This document shows positions 46,227 through 54,512 of a DNA stretch of 64,000 nt, one piece after another (the first letter of the stretch is position 1; each line of letters begins with the position of its first letter). The stretch lies in contig NZ_CP078144.1 in assembly GCF_019891395.1 (NCBI RefSeq), positions 198,113-262,112 on the forward strand, given 5' to 3'. Under the pieces are notes generated by a model. It had not been told where the DNA came from. It searched no databases and saw only the letters and a list, made by a program, of their open reading frames with translations. Position numbers and translations under genes: made by a program. Source of the stretch: Nitratireductor kimnyeongensis (lineage in GTDB: Bacteria > Pseudomonadota > Alphaproteobacteria > Rhizobiales > Rhizobiaceae).

Positions 46227-47413
46227 TGTTGCAGGTCGATCTTCAGGGCGGGTTCGGTGAGAAGGGGCGTACCAGTATTGTCGTTGGCGACGGCAGCACG
46301 CGCGTCATGCTCGACGCCGGCATAAAGGTGGGAGCGACGGGGGGCGAGTATTATCCCCTTCTCGCTCACCCGGTTTCCGAGATCGACGCGCTTTTCATTT
46401 CCCATGCCCATGAAGACCACATCGGGGCGCTGTGCCATCTCCTGCGACAGGGATATGCCGGCCCCATCTACATGACCGAGGAAACGCACACGGAGATGCC
46501 CGCCACGCTCGCACAATATGCGGACGCGGCAGATCTGGCGGATTTCCCACCGCTTGCAAAACAGATCCGGCTGTTTCGACCTGGCGAGACGCTGGCTGTC
46601 GGTGCATTGAACGTGGCAACCGGGGCTTCCGGCCATGTGGTTGGTGGCGTCTGGTTCTCGGTCGAGGGTGCGGGCCAACGCATCGTCTATTCCGCCGACA
46701 TTGTGCCGGAGAGTGCTGTCTTCCCGATGCAGCCCTTGCCAGCCTGCGACCTGCTTGTTCTCGATGCTTCCTATGGCGCCGATCCCATCCCGGGGGCGGA
46801 GCGTGCGCGGCAGATCGGCGAATGGGTCGCCGGATATGCCGATGGCTGCCTTCTGCCCACGCCGCTTTCCGGCCGTTCGCTTGAGCTGATCGCGGCAATC
46901 GGCGTGCCTTTTGCAATCGAGGCCGGTATGCGCACGGCCCTCTCTGCCCAGATTCTTGCGCCGGATGCGGTGCATCGGGATCGTGTGGAAGTCCTGTCGG
47001 AGCGATTGAATGTCGCCCACGACTGGACTGTCGGCGAACCCCTTCCGGCCTGTCCGCTTCTCGTCCATGACGGAATGGGTGTGGCGGGTCCTTCACGCCC
47101 TGCGCTTGAAGCTGCAGAAACAGCCGCTTTCCCCATCCTCTTGAGTGGGCATCTGCCGGCGGGTTCTCCCGGCGCGCGGCTTGTCGATGAGGGCAAGGCC
47201 GCGTGGATCCGCATGCCAACGCACCCCACTCTGCCCGAGAACATCGCCCTGTGGGAGGCGGCAGGCCGCCCGCGGCTGATCGGCCATTCCTGCGACGCGG
47301 CCGCACTTGATGCGCTGCGTCAGCACATTCCCGCTCTCATGACCGGTGCCCGCACCGGCGACACCTACCAGATTAATGAAGAGACGATACATGCGCATTC
47401 TGATTTCCAATGA
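46226..47413 (+). CDS. MBL-fold metallo-hydrolase (beta-CASP/RNase J-like N-terminal fold)
   Basis: A 395-residue metallo-beta-lactamase-fold hydrolase. The metal motif is SHAHEDHIG; further ligands are in ATGASGHVVGG and in IVYSADIVPE. The overall order resembles RNase J/beta-CASP enzymes, but the C-terminal part is short and does not show the usual nuclease motifs. It is coupled to the ABC ATPase upstream and overlaps surE by 23 bases downstream. It is therefore likely to act on the imported compound, perhaps a phosphodiester or lactone, rather than on RNA. Confidence 0.8.
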   Translation: MLQVDLQGGFGEKGRTSIVVGDGSTRVMLDAGIKVGATGGEYYPLLAHPVSEIDALFISHAHEDHIGALCHLLRQGYAGPIYMTEETHTEMPATLAQYADAADLADFPPLAKQIRLFRPGETLAVGALNVATGASGHVVGGVWFSVEGAGQRIVYSADIVPESAVFPMQPLPACDLLVLDASYGADPIPGAERARQIGEWVAGYADGCLLPTPLSGRSLELIAAIGVPFAIEAGMRTALSAQILAPDAVHRDRVEVLSERLNVAHDWTVGEPLPACPLLVHDGMGVAGPSRPALEAAETAAFPILLSGHLPAGSPGARLVDEGKAAWIRMPTHPTLPENIALWEAAGRPRLIGHSCDAAALDALRQHIPALMTGARTGDTYQINEETIHAHSDFQ

Positions 47414-48143
47414 TGACGGCATCGAGGCTCCCGGTATTGCGCTGGCAGCAGAGGCGGCATCCCGACTGAGTGACGATGTCTGGGTGGTGGCGCCCGATGG
47501 CAAGCGCACAGCTGCCGGTCCGTCCCTGACCGTTGCGCGCCCGCTGACCATGCGCCGACTGGGCGAGCGCCGTTATTCCTGCTCGGGCACGCCCGCCGAC
47601 TGCATTGTCACCTCCATGGGCTGGCTGTTCCATGAGGACAAGAAGCCGGATCTCGTGGTTGCTGGTGTCAATGACGGGCGCAATGTGGGTGAGGATCTTG
47701 CCTATTCGGGCACGCTGGGTGTTGCTCGAGAGGCCACCTTCTGGGGCATTCCTGCCATCGGCTTCTCCCGCCTCAAAGAGGCAAATGTGCGGGAAGGGGA
47801 CGCCACGTGGCTTGCAAAGTTCATCGAGCGCCTCTGGGTGACGCGTAATGAGTGGTCTCTCGAAGGCCATTGGCTGAGCGTCAATCTTCCGGCAGATCTT
47901 CCGGCATCCGTGTCGCAACCCTCCATCGGCCGGGACAAGATCGCCCGCAAGGTGGAGGTTGTGCGGGAGGATGGCGACGAGTTCGAGCTGGTCGTGCCGC
48001 GCGGTCGCGAGCATACGAGCCGAAAGGGCGATGAGAACAGTCTCATCGCCGAGGGTTTTGCCACTGTGAACCGGCTCAACTGGTTTGGTGAAACCCAGCT
48101 CGCCGGCGCTTTCATGGAAGGGCTCAGGTCAGCAACGAAATAG
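47391..48143 (+). CDS. surE: SurE-type 5'-nucleotidase/phosphatase
   Basis: A 250-residue metal-dependent phosphatase. It starts with ILISNDDGIEAPGI, has APDGKRTAAGPSLT and GTPADCIVTSM, and GVNDGRNVGEDLAYSGTLGVAREA, all typical SurE motifs. SurE removes phosphate from nucleoside monophosphates and some polyphosphates. The housekeeping surE of alphaproteobacteria usually sits near pcm and serS, so this copy in a transporter operon is probably a specialised paralogue. The ATG at 47391 lies within the end of the MBL gene. Confidence 0.88.
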   Translation: MRILISNDDGIEAPGIALAAEAASRLSDDVWVVAPDGKRTAAGPSLTVARPLTMRRLGERRYSCSGTPADCIVTSMGWLFHEDKKPDLVVAGVNDGRNVGEDLAYSGTLGVAREATFWGIPAIGFSRLKEANVREGDATWLAKFIERLWVTRNEWSLEGHWLSVNLPADLPASVSQPSIGRDKIARKVEVVREDGDEFELVVPRGREHTSRKGDENSLIAEGFATVNRLNWFGETQLAGAFMEGLRSATK

Positions 48144-48158
48144 TCCGTGCACACGGCA

Positions 48159-51143
48159 TTAGCGGTTGTTCGCCTGATATTCTTTCACCCATTCAGAAGT
48201 GGGTTGTTGTCTGAATTGCGATGTGCCCGTGACTGACGTTTCGTCAAAGCGGGTCCGGATCATCTCTTCTCCCGCGTGGCCTTGCGTTTCAGCAAGCCAT
48301 GCATCTGGTATCGTCGGGTTTGCTGGCTCATCTGCATTGTCCAGCCAAATGTCGTTCAACCATTCCTGGACACGCGTTTGGAACGCTTCCTGAAAATCGG
48401 GAGGGGTTGGGGATTGAGGGGGGGTGTTTGTTTCAATGACATCTTCCGGTTCTTCTATTTCCTCCGGCATCTCGTGCTGCATCGATCGTGAGGGGCCCGG
48501 TTGCGGTTCTTCAACGACGGTGCCAGTGGTTGGAAGACCATCCACCCATTCCTGAGTGCGTTTCTGTCCACGTTTCGTCATATCGAGAGATTTGAGACTG
48601 TCGCTGGCTTCGCTCGTGGCTATGGAACTCTGCGGAAGCTCCGCGGTTGGGCTGCCATCCAGCGTAATCCGCCCCAGCCTGTAATCTTCGAATACCTGAA
48701 GAGGGATTCCGTAAGTTGTGTTCACGGAACGAGCGGCGGCAAGCTCTGCGATGGTTTTCCGGATGTTTTCGTTTGAGGAGTCCAGCAAATAGACATTCTT
48801 GGTGGGAGGTGGTGGAAAGTGCACCTCGTCGAGAAACTCGTAATCGTAGCCTCCTCCATCCACGAAGGAGCCCACTTTCCTCCCTTCTGTCACAATGGCG
48901 TACTGGTACATGATTCCGTCAGCCGGCTCGTATTGCCAGATGTTCAGCACATTGTTGCTGGCGGCAAGAGAGGCGCTGCCGATGGTTGCAGGTTTCTCGA
49001 TCATGTTGACGACCGCTTCGAATTGCCTGGAGGGACGGAACCAGCCCGCCTCCAGAAGCTGATCTGGCCTGAGATTGTCCACTCGATAGACAAGATGATA
49101 CGTGCCGATCCGACCGTTCTTTTCTGATTCACGGCCCAGATCCTCAAGTTTGAACCTCAGGGCGTCGACGCGTTCCTTGAGTGCCTCTATCGCGTCGAGG
49201 GTAGCGCTTTCGTCCGGGTCCGCAATCACACAGTAACCCCGTCTGTTCAGAGCCTGCTGGTTCTCGGCAGCGCGCTGACCCTGATAGGGTGGGCGATCCG
49301 GACCGGCACCCTCGGCGGTTATACGCTTCCAGCCACCATTGCCGTCACCATGCAGGATCGCGACAGACCTTCGTGTTTCCGGATCGATAACGTTTACATA
49401 GCCATCTCGCAGCTTGAAGTCGCTTCTGATTTCATAGACGCGAGGGACCCCGGTGAGGTCATGATGGCGTATGAAATAACGATCACCAGCTTGAAAGACG
49501 CCCGTCTGATTGGATGAACGCCCTTCAATGAGCGAGGGTTCTACTTCAAAGTCGGATATGTCTCCGATCCGAAGTGGCTGCTCCTCGACGACTGGACGCA
49601 AAGCTGAGGATGAGAGTGAATCTTCACCCTCTGCAGAAAATTGCTCTACTTCCGAAAGGTTTCTCGCAACAGCCCCAAGGGCTGCTCCGGTCAGTATGGT
49701 GCCTCCCGTCGAGATGGCGCCAAGGGCACCTGCTTTTCGTTCATCATAGGTGTCGCCGGTGATAGCCTGACTGGCTTCAAGCGTAAGCTCGCTACCCATG
49801 GTGAAACCGAGGACACCCAGTTCCAATTCAGGGGCCAACATCGTGATCGGCCAGAAAATCTTGTTGAACCCACGCAAATTCCTGATCCAGAGATCGCGGG
49901 TAATTTCGCTGTCCGAGGTGATCAAGGTGTCGGCGTCTGAGAGGCTGCGCAGTCGCATGTTTTCCGCGATCGCATCGAAGAGGTTACCCGTGTATGGTGT
50001 GCTTCTGGAATTGATGCCTGTGCTCCAGGCCCCTGACCCCAGCTTCTTCAAGCCGTTGGCGACGCCTGTATGCCAAAATCCGTCCTGAAGATTGACAAGT
50101 GAGAAATGGTGCTCAAGCTGCTTACGTCCCTGCGGCGAAGCCGCTGTCTCCTTGACCCAGTTTTCGAGCGCTTCTTCACTTAGAAACTCATGAAAGGAGG
50201 GTGTCTCACCAGGTATATAAAGCACTGTATGCTGGTTTGGGCGAACAAAACGGAGAATGTCGTTTGAGGCATAACCGTTGATATCGAAGGTCAAAACTTC
50301 AACATCATCTTCCCCTTCCCCTTCCCCTTCCCCTTCCCCTTCCCCTTCCCCTTCCCCTTCCATCTCTGTCCCGATGCCGTTCGATATGGCCGCCAAGAGA
50401 AGGTCATTGTTCACGCCGGCTCCGCGCATGACCATGATCAGACCGGAGAGTGAGAGCGTAAGGTCACCCACGGCGGTCACGGCAGCAACGGCAAATTGAA
50501 TCTTCGCCAAGAGTGCGACGTCGTCTTGATAACCTGCCCAGAAATCATGCAGGTTCGAGAGAACTTCAGATTGGAAATCGGCCTTCCAGATTGCGTTTCT
50601 CAAACTGGACGCTGAAACTTTGAATTCGTTCGGCGTTCCATAAAAGTCTTCGCCGGGACCATCCGAATAAATCCCTTCGTAGGCATCCAATGCACTTGAC
50701 TGGAGATACTGCCGGTTCGCGCCAAAGTTTGAGAGAAGCAGATCGGTCAAAGAGGTTGAAGAGTTCGGTTCGCCTGTGTGTTCAACGCCGTTGAAACTTG
50801 TCTCGGATGAGACCGCTGAGCTGAACGCGTTCAGGTATAGCGCGTCAGGGTCGGCATCCTGACCGGTCAAGTCTTTGAGGATGGTGACCATTCGCGCACG
50901 CGCCAATGAGCGAATGTCGGGAATCGTCTGGTGGACGATCTTGCTGATCTCCGACCACTGATCTTCTGTCAGAGTATGTTTGAGAATTTGCGCGTGAAGC
51001 GCTTTGCGGGTTTCATGAACAGGCGTTGAACCATCCGAGATTTCCCTTGGAAGAGCCGCCTCTCTCCGCTCCAATTTTCGATTTTGTTGAGGCGTATATT
51101 CTGATTTTCGAACATTATCAATTTTAAATCCAAGATGCATCAT
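48159..51143 (-). CDS. Large DUF6543-like protein with C-terminal ADP-ribosyltransferase-like domain (putative toxin/effector)
   Basis: A 994-residue protein without a signal peptide. Residues about 50-500 resemble the DUF6543/dermonecrotic-toxin N-terminal region: QSEVLSNLHDFW, then the VLYIPGETPSFHEFLSEEAL segment at about 307-326. A hydrophobic stretch lies at about 209-240 and another at 470-495. A Gly-Glu tract (262-278) comes from a hexanucleotide repeat. Residues about 680-790 resemble pertussis-toxin S1-type ADP-ribosyltransferases: VYR (Arg687) in VYRVDNLRPDQLLEAGW, Ser-Ala-Ser 723-725, and YDYEFL with Glu769. The Pro/Glu-rich tail (870-994) has no domain I recognise. The coding region looks less GC-rich than its neighbours and its upstream region is very AT-rich. 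Function as a toxin is inference. Confidence 0.8.
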   Translation of the reverse strand: MMHLGFKIDNVRKSEYTPQQNRKLERREAALPREISDGSTPVHETRKALHAQILKHTLTEDQWSEISKIVHQTIPDIRSLARARMVTILKDLTGQDADPDALYLNAFSSAVSSETSFNGVEHTGEPNSSTSLTDLLLSNFGANRQYLQSSALDAYEGIYSDGPGEDFYGTPNEFKVSASSLRNAIWKADFQSEVLSNLHDFWAGYQDDVALLAKIQFAVAAVTAVGDLTLSLSGLIMVMRGAGVNNDLLLAAISNGIGTEMEGEGEGEGEGEGEGEGEDDVEVLTFDINGYASNDILRFVRPNQHTVLYIPGETPSFHEFLSEEALENWVKETAASPQGRKQLEHHFSLVNLQDGFWHTGVANGLKKLGSGAWSTGINSRSTPYTGNLFDAIAENMRLRSLSDADTLITSDSEITRDLWIRNLRGFNKIFWPITMLAPELELGVLGFTMGSELTLEASQAITGDTYDERKAGALGAISTGGTILTGAALGAVARNLSEVEQFSAEGEDSLSSSALRPVVEEQPLRIGDISDFEVEPSLIEGRSSNQTGVFQAGDRYFIRHHDLTGVPRVYEIRSDFKLRDGYVNVIDPETRRSVAILHGDGNGGWKRITAEGAGPDRPPYQGQRAAENQQALNRRGYCVIADPDESATLDAIEALKERVDALRFKLEDLGRESEKNGRIGTYHLVYRVDNLRPDQLLEAGWFRPSRQFEAVVNMIEKPATIGSASLAASNNVLNIWQYEPADGIMYQYAIVTEGRKVGSFVDGGGYDYEFLDEVHFPPPPTKNVYLLDSSNENIRKTIAELAAARSVNTTYGIPLQVFEDYRLGRITLDGSPTAELPQSSIATSEASDSLKSLDMTKRGQKRTQEWVDGLPTTGTVVEEPQPGPSRSMQHEMPEEIEEPEDVIETNTPPQSPTPPDFQEAFQTRVQEWLNDIWLDNADEPANPTIPDAWLAETQGHAGEEMIRTRFDETSVTGTSQFRQQPTSEWVKEYQANNR
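50310..50361. repeat. Hexanucleotide microsatellite (TTCCCC)8
   Basis: Eight perfect tandem copies of TTCCCC (GGGGAA on the coding strand) plus a partial ninth lie inside the toxin-like gene. Because the unit is six bases, slippage adds or removes Gly-Glu pairs without changing frame, so the repeat can alter the linker length but not switch the gene off. Confidence 0.95.
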
Positions 51144-51238
51144 CTTATAACAATCTATATTGAAATAGTTTTCAAATGTTTCCTCTTCTTAAGTTATATT
51201 ATTTATATTTTTTATTTTGTCGACTACTTAGGAATAAC
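51144..51238 (-). promoter_or_regulatory. AT-rich upstream region of the toxin-like gene
   Basis: These 95 bases are markedly AT-rich compared with the rest of the window and lie directly upstream of the toxin-like gene, downstream of the Na/Pi terminator. They must contain its promoter. No tts-box-like sequence of type III secretion regulons is apparent. AT-rich promoters in a GC-rich genome often mark acquired genes silenced by nucleoid proteins (inference). Confidence 0.5.
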
Positions 51239-51272
51239 AAAACCGCCCCCGCTGATCTGCGGGGGCGGTTTT
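51239..51272 (-). terminator. Rho-independent terminator of the Na/Pi cotransporter gene
   Basis: AAAACCGCCCCCGC at 51239-51252 pairs perfectly with GCGGGGGCGGTTTT at 51259-51272 around a six-base loop. On the minus strand it ends in TTTT. It separates the Na/Pi gene from the toxin-like gene, so the latter needs its own promoter. The A/T flanks allow function in both directions. Confidence 0.85.
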
Positions 51273-51303
51273 GGTCTGCTTAAGTTGGGGAGACGAAAGT
51301 GTG

Positions 51304-52986
51304 TCAGTTTGCCTTCAAACGAGAACCGCTCAGCAGGCCCCGCTCTTCGAGCACCGGGTAGGCAAATGTGGCCAGAAGCGAGTTGATCTGCTTCAGATCT
51401 CGGATCGTATCGAGATGGATGGAGCTTGTCTCCACGCTCTGCTCGGTCCCTTGCCGCAGTCTCTCAAAATGGCGTTGGCTTGTATCTTTCTCCACGTCAC
51501 GCAGGCGATCCTTCTCCATCACCAGTTCGCGGGCGGTCTCCGTGTCCTGCGTGACCAGAAGGTTGAATGCCAGACGGGCATTGGCGAGGACTGACGCATG
51601 GAAGCCGGCAAGCTCCCGCCAGCCTTCGCTTGTGAATTCAACACCCCGCTCCATCTTCTTCTGAACATGTGCAAGCATATTGCGAACAATGATGTCGCCC
51701 ACCTGTTCGAGCTTTACGCACACGCCGAGCAATTCGTGGCAGCGCCGTGCATCTTCCTCCGTCATCTCGTGCCGGGTGATACGGGCAAGGTAAAGCTTGA
51801 TGGCCGCATGGCGCCGGTCGACCGTGTCGTCGACGGCGGCGAGTGCTGCAATCGATTTTCGATCTGCCTTCTCGTAGAGCTCGAGAATGCGGCACAACAT
51901 GAATTCGACTGTCTCGCACATGCGGACGGTTTCGCGCGTCACATTGGCCAATGCTTGATGGGGGGTATCAAGAGCCGTAACGTCAAGGGCACTGGTTTCC
52001 GCCATCTGGGTTTCATCGTCCTGGTCGGCCTTGTCGTCTTCCTGTGGGCCCGCTTGCAGTGAGACGAGCGCCTGCGTGGCCTTGAGGACAAGGCCCGAAA
52101 GAGGAATGCCGGCAATGAGGATCAGCACGTTGAAGGCGATATGGGCGTGAATGATCCGGTTCGCCGGATCGCTGCCCAGAAACTCCAGGCCAGGATTGAA
52201 CAATACATAGCCCACCAGAAGGACGACCGAACCCAGGCCGCGCATCAGGAGATTCCCGAGGGGGACGATGCGATAGCTTGGCGGTGAGCTCCGCGTCAGC
52301 ATCGGCGCGATGAAGGAGCTGCCGAGATTGACACCCAAAACCATGACGATGCCGAGCTCGGGAGAAACGATCCCGCGCGCCGCGAATGTGGTGAGGAGTA
52401 GCACGGCGGCAATGCTCGAATGAAAGAGATAAGTGGTCACCGCAGCCAGCAAGAACGCGGTGATCGGATCGTCGGAAAGGTAGCCTACGATCAGCGGAAC
52501 GATGGTGCTTTGCCTAAGGGGTTCCGAGGCTTCGCCCATCATTTCCAACGAGAGAATAAGTAAGCCGACGCCAACAAGGATGCGGCCGAACTGCCGCCAT
52601 TGACGGCGTTCCGTCGCAAGAAAAATGACAGTGCCGAAGAGGATGCAGAGTGGCACAAGCAAGGTCAGGTCGAGGCTCAGAATCTTGACGACCAGTGCCG
52701 AACCGACTTCCGCTCCACGCACCGCAAGAATGCCGGAAAGCCCGGTGACAATTCCGAGGCCGGCGAAGGAGCCGATCAACAGCGTGACGGCCGTCGAGCT
52801 CTGAAGGGCTATGGACAACGCGAGGCCTGTCAGGGCGGCCAGTACGGGGTTACCCAGCGTTTCTCGCAGGCGCTGGCGCAATACATTGCCATAGGCGCGC
52901 TCAACGCCTGTTCGCACCATGCGAGTGGCCCAAAGCAGCAGTGCCACTGCTCCGGCCATATGCAAAAAGAACACGGAACCGCTCAT
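51304..52986 (-). CDS. Na+/phosphate cotransporter (NptA/PitA-like) with C-terminal PhoU-like domain
   Basis: About 560 residues; the ATG at 52986 follows CGAGG. The membrane part (about 1-320) is a NaPi-II type repeat with the LQSSTAVT motif in the first half and FHSSIAAV in the second. The C-terminal cytoplasmic part (about 340-550) is helical and PhoU-like (KLYLARITRHEMTEEDARRCHEL). Bacterial members import or export phosphate with sodium. No Pho box was recognised upstream. Confidence 0.87.
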   Translation of the reverse strand: MSGSVFFLHMAGAVALLLWATRMVRTGVERAYGNVLRQRLRETLGNPVLAALTGLALSIALQSSTAVTLLIGSFAGLGIVTGLSGILAVRGAEVGSALVVKILSLDLTLLVPLCILFGTVIFLATERRQWRQFGRILVGVGLLILSLEMMGEASEPLRQSTIVPLIVGYLSDDPITAFLLAAVTTYLFHSSIAAVLLLTTFAARGIVSPELGIVMVLGVNLGSSFIAPMLTRSSPPSYRIVPLGNLLMRGLGSVVLLVGYVLFNPGLEFLGSDPANRIIHAHIAFNVLILIAGIPLSGLVLKATQALVSLQAGPQEDDKADQDDETQMAETSALDVTALDTPHQALANVTRETVRMCETVEFMLCRILELYEKADRKSIAALAAVDDTVDRRHAAIKLYLARITRHEMTEEDARRCHELLGVCVKLEQVGDIIVRNMLAHVQKKMERGVEFTSEGWRELAGFHASVLANARLAFNLLVTQDTETARELVMEKDRLRDVEKDTSQRHFERLRQGTEQSVETSSIHLDTIRDLKQINSLLATFAYPVLEERGLLSGSRLKAN

Positions 52987-53099
52987 ATTGCCTCGAATAA
53001 GTCTAACACAAACCAGGTCATCCAGAGAGCCTGCAGAAAGATCTGCCAGCGGGCCGGGAATCCCTCCCCAAGGCCTGCAGGACAAATCAAAAGCGAATG

Positions 53100-53111
53100 T
53101 TACATTTGTAA
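53100..53111. promoter_or_regulatory. Inverted repeat TTACATTTGTAA in the divergent intergenic region
   Basis: TTAC-ATTT-GTAA lies about 114 bases upstream of the Na/Pi start and about 180 bases upstream of the glycine-zipper gene on the other strand. The surrounding sequence is AT-rich. It may be a regulator binding site for either gene; the regulator is unknown. Confidence 0.3.
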
Positions 53112-53291
53112 TTTCAATTTAGCAAATGTTCATTCCGCATCGGGGCCCTGCCACTGTGTTGCAAATCTCCCGCCGCACGGAAAAACCGGGTTGACCGAGG
53201 AATGAAAATATACTCAAGTCAATCTGCATCATTAAGATGGTGAAAACAAGTAAACAGTAAAACGATTGTTATATTTATAAAGGAGTTTATT

Positions 53292-53624
53292 TTGAATACA
53301 TCAGTTGATTATTGTAATGATCTGCGCTCTCCATACAGCTATGGCGGCGGCGGTTCGTTTGGAGCTATGGCGACCGGTGGTGGCATTGGTCTCGCTGTGG
53401 GTGGCCCCATAGGCGCTGCTTTTGGCACTGCAGGTGGAGCCTTGGCTGGCGGTATCGCCGGTGGCGTTCTGGGGTCTGTTTTCCCCGTTGTTGGAACTTT
53501 CGCCGGCGCTGCCACGGGCGCCGGCCTCGGTGCGACAATTGGCACTGCGGTCGGAACCGCTGCCGGGGTGGCGCTCGGTGCCCTCACGGGCGGTACGGCG
53601 GGTGCGATCACGGCACGATTATAA
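53292..53624 (+). CDS. Small glycine-zipper protein, bacteriocin-like in character
   Basis: A 110-residue protein starting at TTG with AAGGAG upstream. The first 20 residues (MNTSVDYCNDLRSPYSYGGG) are polar. The rest consists almost only of Gly, Ala, Val, Ile, Leu and Thr in GxxxG zipper patterns (GGGIGLAVGGPIGAAFG, GTAGGALAGGIAGG). Such stretches insert into or associate with membranes, as in glycine-zipper lipoproteins, phage-like and class II bacteriocin-like peptides. There is no lipobox or typical signal peptide, and no immunity or export gene next to it. Function unknown. Confidence 0.65.
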   Translation: MNTSVDYCNDLRSPYSYGGGGSFGAMATGGGIGLAVGGPIGAAFGTAGGALAGGIAGGVLGSVFPVVGTFAGAATGAGLGATIGTAVGTAAGVALGALTGGTAGAITARL

Positions 53625-53637
53625 TCCTCCAAAAAAA

Positions 53638-53669
53638 GAGCCCGGCGTTGCGTCGGGCTCCCTTATTTT
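53638..53669. terminator. Bidirectional terminator
   Basis: GAGCCCG at 53638-53644 pairs with CGGGCTC at 53654-53660. A run of seven As precedes it and CCTTATTTT follows, so it can end both the glycine-zipper gene on the plus strand and the phn operon on the minus strand. Confidence 0.8.
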
Positions 53670-53708
53670 GCCACCTCTTTCGCGGTTCCGGCACGCCGCG
53701 CTCAAGCA

Positions 53709-54512
53709 TCAGATGATCCGTTTGCGCAGCCAGGCCGAAACGACTTCTCCAAGAACGACGAGTGCGAGAATGGCCAGCAGAACGGTGGCAGCCTCCTGCC
53801 AATTGAAGGTGTCGATGGCGCCTTGCAGAATAATGCCGATGCCGCCTGCGCCAACCAGTCCGAGAACGGTGGATTCGCGCAGGTTGATGTCCCAGCGCAG
53901 GATGGCCACGGCCCAGAAGGTGGGCATCACTTGCGGCACGATTGCATAGAGGATCACCTTGAAGCGTGACGCACCGGTGGCTTCCAGCGCTTCCACGGGA
54001 CGCCGGTCGATCTCCTCGATGGCCTCGCCCAAAAGCTTGCCGATGAAGCCGATGGAGCGGAACATGATGGCGATAATGCCGGCGACGATGCCGGGGCCGA
54101 ATATGGCGACGAAAAGCAGCGCCCAGATGATCGTGTTGACCGAGCGGCTGGAAACCAGAATGAAGCGCCCCAGCCACAGCGTCGCGGCATTCGGCGTCGT
54201 GTTCTGTGCCGAGATATAGGCGACGGGAAGCGACACGAACACCGCAATCGCTGTAGCAATGGTTGCGATGTTCACCGTTTCCACCAGCACCCACAATATG
54301 CTCGGCAGGTTTGTGACATCCGGTGGCACCATGCGGCTGAACAGGTCGCCCATCTGCTGCGGTGCGTCAAATACCCAGGGCCAGATCACGTCGATGCTGG
54401 TCAGCGCCCAGACGATCGTGACGACGGCGAAGAGGAAGATCGCATAGCGTTGCATGCGCTCTCGCGGCGTGTAGCGCGCCCAGTCTTCGAGGGAGGTGTC
54501 CATGCTCACCAT
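53709..54512 (-). CDS. phnE: Phosphonate-type ABC transporter permease (second PhnE)
   Basis: A 267-residue permease of the PhnE family. Typical stretches are FFSRMVPPD-like (here LFSRMVPPDVTNLPSILWVLVETVNIATIATAIAVF), the EAA loop RRPVEALEATGASRFKVILYAIVPQVMP and VLGLVGAGGIGIILQGAIDTFNWQEAATVLLAI. Two adjacent phnE genes are usual for phosphonate/phosphite systems. It overlaps the other phnE by seven bases and ends the operon. Confidence 0.88.
   Translation of the reverse strand: MVSMDTSLEDWARYTPRERMQRYAIFLFAVVTIVWALTSIDVIWPWVFDAPQQMGDLFSRMVPPDVTNLPSILWVLVETVNIATIATAIAVFVSLPVAYISAQNTTPNAATLWLGRFILVSSRSVNTIIWALLFVAIFGPGIVAGIIAIMFRSIGFIGKLLGEAIEEIDRRPVEALEATGASRFKVILYAIVPQVMPTFWAVAILRWDINLRESTVLGLVGAGGIGIILQGAIDTFNWQEAATVLLAILALVVLGEVVSAWLRKRII

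Noticed and set aside
50310..50361. Possible CRISPR or origin-type iterons at the TTCCCC repeat
   Set aside because: The unit is only six bases with no spacers and lies inside a coding frame; it is a simple microsatellite.
51144..51238. A tts box for type III secretion control of the toxin-like gene
   Set aside because: I could not find the conserved core of tts boxes in this stretch, and no secretion genes are in the window.
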